DNA from: Planctomycetales bacterium
GTDB lineage: Bacteria; Planctomycetota; Planctomycetia; Isosphaerales; Isosphaeraceae
Assembly (NCBI GenBank): GCA_027449865.1
Contig: DAIDKV010000025.1
Coordinates: 1-64,000 of the forward strand
Length of the DNA stretch: 64,000 nucleotides
Reading direction: 5' to 3'
Shown here: piece by piece, positions 16,267-24,884 of the stretch
Position numbering within the stretch: the first letter of the stretch is position 1
Layout of the letters: each line of letters begins with the position of its first letter
Position numbers and translations under genes: made by a program
The notes under the pieces: model-generated
What the model was told of the DNA's origin: nothing
Database searches by the model: none
Seen by the model: the letters and a program-made list of their open reading frames with translations, nothing else

Positions 16267-17316
16267 TTGAGCACCACCACGACCGAAGAGATCGACATCA
16301 CCGAGCTCGGCCAGTTGCGGGAGGCGCACGACCAGATCCGCGAGCAGATCGCCGGGCGGATCGTCGGGCAGGACGAGGTCGTCGAGCAGTTGCTCATGGC
16401 CGTCTTCGCCCGAGGGCACTGCATCCTCGAGGGCGTCCCCGGGCTGGCGAAGACGCTGATGGTCCACACGCTGGCCCAGTCGCTCTCGCTCGAGTTCAAC
16501 CGGATTCAATTCACGCCGGATCTGATGCCCTCCGACATCACCGGGACCGAGGTCCTCTACGAGGATCGGAATACCGGGGCCCGCGAACTCCGGTTCGTTC
16601 ACGGGCCGATCTTCGCCAACCTGATCCTCGCCGACGAGATCAACCGAACGCCGCCCAAAACCCAGGCCGCACTCCTCGAAGCGATGCAGGAGCGGCAGGT
16701 CACAGCAGGCGGACGAAGGCACGCGCTCCCCGAACCGTTCTTCGTCCTGGCGACCCAGAACCCGATCGAGCAGGAGGGGACGTATCCGCTCCCCGAGGCT
16801 CAGCTCGACCGATTCCTCTTCAAGATCTTCATCAACTATCCGACCCCCGACGAGGAGCGCCGGATCTACCGGCTGACGACCGGCGTCGAGGAATGCGAGA
16901 TCACCCCAATGCTCACCGGCGAGCGGATCGCCGAGCTTCAGCGGCTGGTCCGCCGAGTGCCGGTCTCGGATCACTGCATCGACTACGCGATGGACCTCGT
17001 TCGCGCGACCCGCGGGCCGAAGCACGGCGGGCCGAACTACATCGGCGAGTATGTCTCGTGGGGCGCGGGTCCGAGGGCCGGGCAGGCGCTGATCCTCGCC
17101 GCCAAGGCCCGCGCTGCGCTCGCGGGGCGGCCGAGCGTGTCGACCGACGACATTCGGGCCGTCGCGGCGCCGGTGCTGAGGCACCGGATCGTGGTGAACT
17201 ACAACGCGCAGGCGGCCGGCGAGTCAAGCGACTCGATCGTCGCCCGGCTCCTCGACGATATCCCGATTCGGAAGGGGGCCAACGATGCCGCCGTCGCGCA
17301 AGTATTCCGATCCTGA
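16267..17316 (+). CDS. MoxR family AAA+ ATPase
   Basis: A 349-residue MoxR-type AAA+ ATPase. Walker A is GVPGLAKT at residues 56-63, Walker B LILADE at 119-124 followed by INRTPPKTQAALLEAMQE, and sensor 1 ATQNP at 162-166 followed by IEQEGTYPLPEAQLDRF, all canonical for the MoxR subfamily. MoxR proteins work with VWA-domain partners as chaperone-like remodelling machines. The frame has no ATG before the domain; the likely start is TTG at 16267, with GAGG about eight bases upstream. It overlaps the DUF58 gene by 32 bases, the usual tight coupling of this pair. Confidence 0.93.
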   Translation: MSTTTTEEIDITELGQLREAHDQIREQIAGRIVGQDEVVEQLLMAVFARGHCILEGVPGLAKTLMVHTLAQSLSLEFNRIQFTPDLMPSDITGTEVLYEDRNTGARELRFVHGPIFANLILADEINRTPPKTQAALLEAMQERQVTAGGRRHALPEPFFVLATQNPIEQEGTYPLPEAQLDRFLFKIFINYPTPDEERRIYRLTTGVEECEITPMLTGERIAELQRLVRRVPVSDHCIDYAMDLVRATRGPKHGGPNYIGEYVSWGAGPRAGQALILAAKARAALAGRPSVSTDDIRAVAAPVLRHRIVVNYNAQAAGESSDSIVARLLDDIPIRKGANDAAVAQVFRS

Positions 17317-18196
17317 GGCGATCGCCCGAATCGCCGACCTTGTCCTGCGGTCGCGGCGGCTGGTCGAGGGGGCGATCAATGGGATGCATCGAAGCCCGTT
17401 CCACGGGTTCAACATCGAGTTCGCCTCGTACCGCGAATATACCCCGGGCGACGACCTCCGCCGGCTCGACTGGCGCGTCTTCGCCCGGTCGGATCGCCAC
17501 TACATCAAGCAATATGAAGAAGAGAGCAATGTTCGTGTCACGTTTCTCGTGGATGCGAGCGCCTCGATGAAATATCGGGGGAAGGCGACGGAGCTATCGA
17601 AATTCGACTACGCGTCGACGCTGGTCGTGGCGCTCTCGATGCTGCTGACCCGGCAGCAAGACCCGGTCGGGCTGGTTCTTTTCGACGAGGCGGCCACCAC
17701 CGTATTGCCACCGAGCGCCACTGAGTCTCAAATCGCCGTGATCGCCGACCTCCTCGAACGGTGCGAGCCGGCCCGCAAGACCGAGCTAGGCGATCTGCTC
17801 CACTCGGTCACTGGCCAGCTCCGGCGCCGGAGTCTACTCGTCATCGTCTCCGACCTGCTCACCGACCTCGACTCGGTCTACGATGGCCTCAACCGGCTCC
17901 GGTTCCACGGGCACGAGGTGCTGGTGATGCATGTCCTCGACCGCGACGAACTGGAAATTCCGTTCGACGGCCCGACCATCTTCCGCGATATCGAGGGCGA
18001 GGAAGAAGTCTTCGCCGAACCGCAGGGCTTCCGACGCGCCTATCGCCAGGCGATGGCCGAGTTCGTCGAGGGCGTCCGCAAGGAATGCGGCAACCGCGGA
18101 TACGATCACGTCCGGTTCCTCACCGACGAGCCGCTCGGCGAGGCATTGAGCCTGTTCCTCCACTCGCGCGAGCAGGTTACGCGAGTCGGGCGATAG
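17285..18196 (+). CDS. DUF58 domain protein (VWA-like), MoxR partner
   Basis: A 303-residue cytoplasmic protein with the DUF58 signature YREYTPGDDLRRLDWRVFAR around residues 45-64 and a VWA-like core containing a DASASM metal-ion-dependent adhesion motif (LVDASASMKY). DUF58 proteins are encoded next to MoxR ATPases across bacteria and are thought to recruit or be remodelled by them. AAGGGGG precedes the ATG, which sits inside the 3' end of moxR. The product has no membrane segment, unlike the next two VWA proteins. Confidence 0.92.
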   Translation: MPPSRKYSDPEAIARIADLVLRSRRLVEGAINGMHRSPFHGFNIEFASYREYTPGDDLRRLDWRVFARSDRHYIKQYEEESNVRVTFLVDASASMKYRGKATELSKFDYASTLVVALSMLLTRQQDPVGLVLFDEAATTVLPPSATESQIAVIADLLERCEPARKTELGDLLHSVTGQLRRRSLLVIVSDLLTDLDSVYDGLNRLRFHGHEVLVMHVLDRDELEIPFDGPTIFRDIEGEEEVFAEPQGFRRAYRQAMAEFVEGVRKECGNRGYDHVRFLTDEPLGEALSLFLHSREQVTRVGR

Positions 18197-18240
18197 CCGG
18201 CTTCCAGTGCTGAACTCGTGAAAGGGACGGGCCCGCGACG

Positions 18241-20391
18241 ATGACCTTCCTGACTCCACTCCTGGCCTGGGGAATGCTGCTCGGCTCGATCCCCATCATC
18301 ATCCACCTGCTGAATCGGCGACGGTTCCGCCGGGTGGAATGGGCCCCGATGCGCTACCTCAAACTCACCATCCAACGCAACCGGCGACGAATCCAGATCG
18401 AGGAGCTGGTTCTCCTGCTGATGCGAATCGCGGCGATGGTCCTGCTGTTTTTCTTCCTGGCCCGCCCGGTGCTGAACCCGACCGGCCTGGAGCACTGGAT
18501 CGGGAGCGGGGGGCGGTCGAGCCAGGTGGTGGTGGTTGACGATTCATCGAGCATGGGCTATGCCTCGGCGTTCCAACGCGCCCGAGAGACGTCCGCCGCA
18601 CTGCTCGCCGCATCGAGGCCCCAGGATCGCTGCACGATCGCGACGACCTCGGCGCCGAAGGCGCCTGTGCTGCACGACATCGAGGGGAGCCGCCGCGACG
18701 AGTTGACCGCCGCGGCCCTCAGCCTGCCGATCACCGCGACACACGCCGCCTGGCCCTCGGTCCTTGAGGGGATCGACGAATTGCTCCGTTCCTGCACGTA
18801 TCCGACGAAGGAGCTCACGATCCTCACCGATCTCCGCCGGTCCGGCTGGGACCGCGGTGTCGCCGCGATCGCCGAGCGATGGGCAGAGCAGGGGATCCGC
18901 GTCCGGGTGGTCGACGCGGGCGACGACGAGACCCGAAACATCGCGCTCGAATCGCTCCTGCCGACCGACCGAACGGTCCTCGCCGGCGCCGAGAGCCGTT
19001 GGGAGGCTGTCGTTCGAAACAACTCCCCGCGTAGCCTCGCCGGAGCCAAGGCCGTGATGCGGATCGACGACAAGCCGACCGAGATCATCCTGCCCGAGAT
19101 CCCCCCACGCGGGTCGGTGAATGTTCCGCTGATCGCCCATTTCCCGAACGCAGGAATCCACGATTTCTCGTTCCAGCTTCCCGACGACGAGATGCCCGGC
19201 GACAACCAGAGGTGGGCAGCTGTCCCGGTCAAGGACTCACTCCTGATCCGGCTGGTTGATGGCGAGCCGTCGTCGGAGCCGTTTGCCTCGGAAATTGACT
19301 ACCTAGCGGCGCCGCTCTCGATCGGAGTTGGGGCAGCCGAGGCGTGGCGGGTCGAAGTCGCGAACGAGAGCGATTTTCTCTCACCGAGAAAGGAGACGCC
19401 CGACGTCCTCGTACTGGCGAATGTCGCCGCGCCGACGCCCGAGCAGGCCGAGCGACTCGGCCGACTGGTCCGCGACGGGATGGGGCTGATCGTCTTCACC
19501 GGGGCGAAGCTCGATCCCGGTCTCTACAACGAGTTGTTCTACCGGCAGGATACGAAACTTTTTCCCTGCGCGTTGAAGGGGCTTTCGGACGAGGGCTTCC
19601 GCGGTGTCATCGTTGAGCCGCTGCGCCCCTCTCCGCTGGAGAAGCTGCTGGAGCTGAAGACGACCGCGCTGGAGCGGGTCGCGGTCAAGCAGATCATGTC
19701 CGTTGATGAACCCGAGTCCGCCGAGAAAGACCAGGCGCGCGTTCTCGCCCGATGGAACAACCCGGCTCGATCGCCAGCAATCGTCGAGCGAATCGTCGGC
19801 GAGGGCCGCGTCCTACTCTGGACGACAACCGCCGACCGCGCCGCCACGGACTGGCCAATCGAGCCCAGCTTTGTCCTCGCGGTCCGAGAGGCCGTCAAGG
19901 GCACGGCCAGGCCAACATCAATGGCGCATACGATCACCGCCGGCGAGCCGATGCAGCGAGTTGTCCGCTCCGATCAGCCGGTCTCGAACGTCCGACTGCA
20001 TCCGCCCGGCGGTGGCGAGCCCCGCCTGATCGCCGCGAAGCCCCTCGACGAGTCACCCGGCGAGCGAGCCCCGGCCGTCGCCATCGACGTGGCCGATACC
20101 CGCCAGCCGGGCCTCTATCGACTCTCGTGGGACGAGGGCCCGCTCGGGAACCAGCAGGACGCCTACGCCGCCAACCCCGACCCCCGCGAAAGCCGCCTCG
20201 ATCGGATCTCAAACGACGACCTTCGGACGATGGTCAACCCGCTCGACATCGAGATCGCCTCAGCCCGATCGGGCGGCTCGAACCTGTTCTCGCCGGTCGG
20301 TCGGGAGATCTGGCGCGACCTGGCCTGCGGGCTCTTCGTCCTCCTGCTGGCCGAATCCATCTTTGCTACCTGGGCCGGCCGCTCTCGATGA
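18241..20391 (+). CDS. BatA-type VWA membrane protein
   Basis: A 716-residue membrane protein. The N-terminal BatA domain has two hydrophobic segments (LLAWGMLLGSIPIIIHLL and LLMRIAAMVLLFFFLARPVL) separated by a basic RRRFRRVEW loop. A VWA domain follows, with an intact DDSSSM motif at residues 100-105 and LTILTDLRRSGWDRG. A large beta-rich region then leads to a final helix near the C-terminus (LFVLLLAESIFATW). The VWA domain is therefore predicted to be outside the cytoplasm or at the membrane face, tethered at both ends. It is 44 bases after the DUF58 gene and belongs to the same cluster. Confidence 0.9.
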   Translation: MTFLTPLLAWGMLLGSIPIIIHLLNRRRFRRVEWAPMRYLKLTIQRNRRRIQIEELVLLLMRIAAMVLLFFFLARPVLNPTGLEHWIGSGGRSSQVVVVDDSSSMGYASAFQRARETSAALLAASRPQDRCTIATTSAPKAPVLHDIEGSRRDELTAAALSLPITATHAAWPSVLEGIDELLRSCTYPTKELTILTDLRRSGWDRGVAAIAERWAEQGIRVRVVDAGDDETRNIALESLLPTDRTVLAGAESRWEAVVRNNSPRSLAGAKAVMRIDDKPTEIILPEIPPRGSVNVPLIAHFPNAGIHDFSFQLPDDEMPGDNQRWAAVPVKDSLLIRLVDGEPSSEPFASEIDYLAAPLSIGVGAAEAWRVEVANESDFLSPRKETPDVLVLANVAAPTPEQAERLGRLVRDGMGLIVFTGAKLDPGLYNELFYRQDTKLFPCALKGLSDEGFRGVIVEPLRPSPLEKLLELKTTALERVAVKQIMSVDEPESAEKDQARVLARWNNPARSPAIVERIVGEGRVLLWTTTADRAATDWPIEPSFVLAVREAVKGTARPTSMAHTITAGEPMQRVVRSDQPVSNVRLHPPGGGEPRLIAAKPLDESPGERAPAVAIDVADTRQPGLYRLSWDEGPLGNQQDAYAANPDPRESRLDRISNDDLRTMVNPLDIEIASARSGGSNLFSPVGREIWRDLACGLFVLLLAESIFATWAGRSR

Positions 20392-20585
20392 GGAACCATC
20401 TCGAGAATTCACCACCGAGACAACATAACACAAATTATGATTAAATAATAAATTTTCTTAGATTAATTAAAAATCCATTTCTCCTCTGTGCTTTCTATGT
20501 TCTCTGTGGTGAATCGTCTTCGTGATATTCCCTGAGTTCATCCTGTGTCCTCCGTGGTGCATTCTCCTCGCGATGCGGACGTCCC
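20392..20585. repeat. AT-rich spacer with CACAGAG/CTCTGTG-type repeat
   Basis: Between the two VWA genes is a stretch strikingly poorer in GC than its surroundings; 20421-20480 is mostly A and T. It is bounded by inverted sequences: GAATTCACCACCGAGA at 20405-20420 is nearly the reverse complement of TCTCTGTGGTGAATC at 20501-20515, and a second related copy, CTCCGTGGTGCATTC, lies at 20550-20564. Also inside is CTCCTCTGTG at 20481-20490. It resembles short intergenic repeats of the CACAGAG type that occur in planctomycetes and some other bacteria. No coding frame is supported. Confidence 0.65.
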
Positions 20586-23033
20586 ATGAATAGGATCTGG
20601 CAATACCTTCTGGGGATCGATCGATCGACCGGCGCCATGCCCGGGGGAGGCTCCCGGTTGGAGCTCGCCGCCTGGCCGAAGGGAGCTGGGCCGATCATCC
20701 TCATCGCCTCAGCGATCGCAATCGCCTACCTCGTCTGGCGGCTCTACCGCTGGGAAGGCCGCGAGCTATCGCGGGCGAAGCGATCTCTGCTTGTCTCGCT
20801 CCGGATGCTGATCCTCCTTGCCGTCGCGGCGATGCTGCTCGAACCAGTCTGGGTCTCCTCGATCCGAGAAACGATTCCCTCGCACCTGGCGATCGTGCTG
20901 GACGACTCGGAAAGCATGCGCTATTCCGATCCCTACACCGACAACACCCGCGCCGTCGCCCTCGCAGCCGACATGAAGCTCGAATCGGCTGGCGGAAAAT
21001 CGCCCGTCGAACGGCTTCGCGAAACTCCCAGGCTGGGCCTCGTTCAGGAGCTTCTGGGCCGGCAGCTCGACGCCCTCAGCCGAGGCCGCGAACTCTACAC
21101 GTACGACCTCGAATCGGCGTCAAAAGAGGGCTCGGCAAAGGCAGCCCGCTCGCGGACGCTCGACGACGTCAAGCCAGGCCGGCCCATCTCGCCGATTGGC
21201 GACGCGATCAAGGGCGTTCTGGCCTCGCATCGGGGGCAGCCGGTGGCGGGAATCGTCCTGGCGACGGATGGGCGATCGAACACGGGCGAGGATCCCCTCC
21301 GCGCCTCCGAGGCGGCGATCCGACAGAACATCCCGATCTACACCATCGCGGCAGGGGGCGACGAGAGCCCGAGGAACGTCCGCCTGGCCGACATCGAGTC
21401 CAGCCCGGTCGTCTTCGTCCGTGACCCGATGACGATGGGCGTCGTTGTCGAGGCACGCGGTCTAAAGGACGCCGAGGCCACGGTCGTCCTCGAGCAGAAG
21501 ATCAACGACGGCCCCTGGGACCTTATCGGCAACCAGAAGGTGATCCTTGGCGAGGATGGTATCCTCAAGCGTTCGACGTTCCGGATCACGCCAAAAGTGG
21601 TCGGACAGTACGAGTACCGCGCCCGCGTCGAGGACGCCGGCCCGGAATTGACCACGGACGACAATGTCGCGACGACCGCGGTCCGCGTGGTCCGACAGCA
21701 GATTCGACTGCTCTTGATCGCTGGTGAGGCGTCGCCCGAGGTGCAATTCCTTCGCAACGCCCTTCAGCGCGACCAGCACGTTGACTTCGCCGCCTGGATG
21801 CAGCACGTTGATCCAGGCTTCCGCCAGCCGGGCGACCACCCGATCACCCGACTCCCGCACGACGCCGCCGAACTCCGGCGGTACGACGCGATCCTGATGG
21901 TCGACCCCGACCTGCGCGCCCTCGGCCCGCAGTGGCCCGAAATGCTAACGAACTTCGTCGGCCAGGAGGGCGGCGGACTCATCTACGTCGCGGGCGAGCT
22001 TTACTCGCAATCAATCTTCGAGGGCTCCGAGGCCGGTACGCCTGGGAGCGAGTGGACGAGAATTCTGCCGGTCGTCCGCGAGCCGGGACTGTTCCGAACC
22101 GAGGCCGAGGTCCGGCTCAACAGCCGCGATACCTACGCCCTGGAGCTAACTCCAGAGGGCCGAGGCGACCCCATCTTCGAGTTCCATCCCGACCCGATCC
22201 GAAACCGGGCGATCCTCACAAGCCTGCCAGGGATGTACTGGTCTTTCCCAGTGACTCGCGCCCGACCGGGCGCCGTGGTGCTGGCCCGGCACGGCGACCC
22301 CCGAATGCAGAATCAGTACGGTCGACACGTCCTGCTCGCCTCGCAACTCTACGGTCCCGGTCGAACCGTCTTTATCGGCTTCGACAGCACCTATCGATGG
22401 CGCTATCTCTCCGAGGATTTCTTCGATGGGTTCTGGGCGAGGTTGGTCGATCGAGTCGGGCGGAACAAGGCCCTCGGTGGCCGGTTCCCGTTCCAGGTCA
22501 ATCTGGGTAAGAACGTCTACCGAGTAGGCGACCGGGTGGACGTTTCGATCCGATACACCGACCCAGCCGCGATCGCCGAAGCCGCCGAGCTCTCGGCCGA
22601 GCTGGAGATCGCCGGCCAGCCGCCTGATCCCATCCGGTTCGACAAGGTCCCCGAGGATCCGGGCCTGTTGACCAGCAGCTTCCCAGCCGAGCGGGCGGGC
22701 GCGTACACGTTGCGGGTCATCCCCGCGACGGCCGCCGATCTGGGATCGGGAATCCGCGTCTCGACAACGACTTTCCGCGTGGAGCCCCCTCGACGCGAGG
22801 TCGACGAACCCTCGCTCAACCGCCCGATGCTGGCCGACCTGGCACGGGTCACCGGCGGCAAGGTCATCGAGTTCTCGCAAATCGACCGGCTCGACGAATT
22901 CATCCCGATGCGAGAGGTCACACGGACCATCGAAACCCGAGACGAACTCTGGGACGGCCCCTGGCTTTTCTCAACAATCGTCCTGGCGATCACCGCCGAG
23001 TGGATACTGCGCAAGGTCTTTCGGCTCATATAA
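20586..23033 (+). CDS. large VWA membrane protein of the glutamine-amidotransferase-like family
   Basis: An 815-residue membrane protein. Two N-terminal transmembrane helices (GPIILIASAIAIAYLVWRLY and LRMLILLAVAAMLLEPVW) lead into a VWA domain with the adhesion motif VLDDSESM and a GIVLATDGRSNTGEDP loop. A central region of about 200 residues resembles the class I glutamine-amidotransferase-like fold found in such planctomycete proteins (RYDAILMVDPDLRALGP, FVGQEGGGLIYVAG), without a visible catalytic Cys. A final helix, WLFSTIVLAITAEWILRKVF, anchors the C-terminus. The start ATG 20586 has only a weak ribosome site. It ends the 12-23 kb cluster. Confidence 0.87.
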   Translation: MNRIWQYLLGIDRSTGAMPGGGSRLELAAWPKGAGPIILIASAIAIAYLVWRLYRWEGRELSRAKRSLLVSLRMLILLAVAAMLLEPVWVSSIRETIPSHLAIVLDDSESMRYSDPYTDNTRAVALAADMKLESAGGKSPVERLRETPRLGLVQELLGRQLDALSRGRELYTYDLESASKEGSAKAARSRTLDDVKPGRPISPIGDAIKGVLASHRGQPVAGIVLATDGRSNTGEDPLRASEAAIRQNIPIYTIAAGGDESPRNVRLADIESSPVVFVRDPMTMGVVVEARGLKDAEATVVLEQKINDGPWDLIGNQKVILGEDGILKRSTFRITPKVVGQYEYRARVEDAGPELTTDDNVATTAVRVVRQQIRLLLIAGEASPEVQFLRNALQRDQHVDFAAWMQHVDPGFRQPGDHPITRLPHDAAELRRYDAILMVDPDLRALGPQWPEMLTNFVGQEGGGLIYVAGELYSQSIFEGSEAGTPGSEWTRILPVVREPGLFRTEAEVRLNSRDTYALELTPEGRGDPIFEFHPDPIRNRAILTSLPGMYWSFPVTRARPGAVVLARHGDPRMQNQYGRHVLLASQLYGPGRTVFIGFDSTYRWRYLSEDFFDGFWARLVDRVGRNKALGGRFPFQVNLGKNVYRVGDRVDVSIRYTDPAAIAEAAELSAELEIAGQPPDPIRFDKVPEDPGLLTSSFPAERAGAYTLRVIPATAADLGSGIRVSTTTFRVEPPRREVDEPSLNRPMLADLARVTGGKVIEFSQIDRLDEFIPMREVTRTIETRDELWDGPWLFSTIVLAITAEWILRKVFRLI

Positions 23034-23161
23034 TGGCGTCGGTCTGCCGTTCAGTTGTGTCGGACCTGGCAACGAGACTGTCGCCCGGCGGTATCAGGTG
23101 GCGTGTTGTGTTCTGAGACCAGAACACCCTCCGGCTCAATCAATCCCTACTTTCAAGGAAA

Positions 23162-23181
23162 GCTCGGGCCATGGCCCGAGC
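23162..23181 (-). terminator. hairpin terminator for the polyferredoxin operon
   Basis: GCTCGGGCC at 23162-23170 pairs perfectly with GGCCCGAGC at 23173-23181. Read on the minus strand the stem is followed by TTTCCTT, and it lies 20 bases past the stop codon of the Fe-S gene. It is also between convergent genes and may serve the plus-strand gene weakly. Confidence 0.65.
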
Positions 23182-23201
23182 CCCCCAAATCGACCCACTG
23201 A

Positions 23202-24884
23202 TTAGACCGAGACCCATTCCTGCCCCTCTCCCTCGACCAGCGAAAGGAGCAATGAGCGTTCCTTGCTCCGACTCTCTCCAATCGCCGTGACATAGACCGC
23301 GGGATCATCCTTCACAGGACACTCGTGCTCGCAGATCCCGCAACCGATGCACTTTACCGGATCGATGAACGGACGCTTGAGCTGGATCGTGGCGCCCCAG
23401 CGATCCGTCACCTCGACGTTTCGGGTGAAGATCGCCTTTGGACTGACCGGGCAGACTTCCTCACAGACCACGCAACTGGTGTCCATCGCCCACGGGAGAC
23501 ACCTTCCCTGATTGTAAAACGCGGTTCCGGTCTTGACCGGCCCCTTCCCCTCGAACGGCCCAATCCCCAGCTTCTCGACGATGGAAATCTCTCGGATGGC
23601 TCCTGTCGGGCAAACCTGACTGCAAAGCGTACAATTAAGCTCACACCAACCCATCTTCGAGATCATGATCGGCGTCCAGAGCCCTTCCAACCCCGCCTCG
23701 AAAAGCGCGGGCTGAAGAACGTTTGTGGGGCAGACGCGGATGCACTGGTCGCACTTGATACAGCGACGGAGGAATTCGTCCTCGGCAACGGAGCCCGGCG
23801 GCCGGATGACTCCTCGCTGCCAGTTCTTCTTGACCCCGCCCGAGAGCCGAGCCATCGGGAAAAAGAAGACCCCAAATAGCCCGGCAAGGACCAGCTCTCG
23901 GCGGCCGACGGCCGGGTTCGTCACCTCGCTGGCCCGCCTCGGGAGAAAGCGGAACGAGAGAGCATCGTGCGGGCAGTCCTCGATGCAGTTCAGGCAGACG
24001 AAGCACTCACTCTTGCGGAGGTCGGTGTGCGGGTCGCTGGCACCCTCGCAGCTCTTCAGGCAGAGGTCACAGTCGGTGCAACGGACCGGGTCCCGGTCGA
24101 TCCGCCAGAGCGCGAACCGGCTGAAGACCCCCAGCAGCGCTCCCAGAGGACAGATCGCCCGACAGAAAAACCGGGGAATCCACCAGTTCGCCAGCAGGAA
24201 TCCCAGGAAGATCAGCCCGACGACCCACGCCTGCCAGTATTCGCGAGGCTCGGTGTAGATGCTCTCGGTCGCGTTGTGGACGGTCGGCAGGACACTCGTC
24301 GTCATCGAGCGGACCGTCAATGCGATCGGGTCGAGTAGGCCGATTTGCAGTGTGCTACCGCCCCGCTTGTGCTCCTCGGCGGCCCGGGAGATCCCCGTCC
24401 CGATTGCCGCGAAGACGCGCGAAACGCCAGTCTGGGACAATTCGACACCGTTGTAGGTGTGCCAGATCTCAGTGGGGGCGTCGATCGCGGTCGGAACCAC
24501 CCAGAACGCCGCCATCACCAGCATCACGGCGAGGATGTAGTACTTCAGAGCATAGATCTTCCGGTATCGGTTCACCTCGATCATCTGCTTGGTGTTCCGA
24601 CGGTTGCCGATCCAGCCGAAGAAGTGGTGCAGAATCCCGAACGGGCACATCCAGTTGCACCAGACCCGGCCCAGCATCATCGTCACCGCGATGATGAAGA
24701 GCCCCCAGACCAGGTTGCGGTAAATCGTGTGCGTTGTTAGTGCCGTGGCAACCGCAACCAGCGGCGTGGCCTCCAGAAACAGGGAGACCGGCCACCCCTT
24801 CAAATAGCGGAGGTCGGTGATCACCAGGAAGAACAGGAAGAGTCCCAGGAAGAGGACTTCATAGGCGCGTCGAATCTTAACCAT
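23202..24884 (-). CDS. membrane polyferredoxin, NapH-NapG-like fusion
   Basis: A 560-residue membrane protein with many iron-sulfur ligands. The N-terminal 310 residues resemble NapH: several membrane helices, two CxxxCP motifs (Cys76/Cys80 and Cys241/Cys245) and two ferredoxin 4Fe-4S sets at 269-279 and 294-304. Residues 328 onward resemble NapG/MauM: a GRRELVLAGLFGVFF stretch looks like an internalised Tat-type signal, then 4Fe-4S sets at 375-385, 414-425 and 512-522 and a CVVCEEVCPV group at 471-478. It probably carries electrons across the membrane between quinol and an exported partner. Start at 24884 has GGAGG five bases upstream and overlaps the Uma2 stop by eight bases. Confidence 0.88.
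   Translation of the reverse strand: MVKIRRAYEVLFLGLFLFFLVITDLRYLKGWPVSLFLEATPLVAVATALTTHTIYRNLVWGLFIIAVTMMLGRVWCNWMCPFGILHHFFGWIGNRRNTKQMIEVNRYRKIYALKYYILAVMLVMAAFWVVPTAIDAPTEIWHTYNGVELSQTGVSRVFAAIGTGISRAAEEHKRGGSTLQIGLLDPIALTVRSMTTSVLPTVHNATESIYTEPREYWQAWVVGLIFLGFLLANWWIPRFFCRAICPLGALLGVFSRFALWRIDRDPVRCTDCDLCLKSCEGASDPHTDLRKSECFVCLNCIEDCPHDALSFRFLPRRASEVTNPAVGRRELVLAGLFGVFFFPMARLSGGVKKNWQRGVIRPPGSVAEDEFLRRCIKCDQCIRVCPTNVLQPALFEAGLEGLWTPIMISKMGWCELNCTLCSQVCPTGAIREISIVEKLGIGPFEGKGPVKTGTAFYNQGRCLPWAMDTSCVVCEEVCPVSPKAIFTRNVEVTDRWGATIQLKRPFIDPVKCIGCGICEHECPVKDDPAVYVTAIGESRSKERSLLLSLVEGEGQEWVSV

Noticed and set aside
15585-17570. 661-residue plus-strand frame overlapping the cyclase-fold and moxR genes
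   Set aside because: It is an alternative frame of real genes with clear domains, dominated by Arg/Pro/Gly as expected for a shadow in GC-rich DNA.
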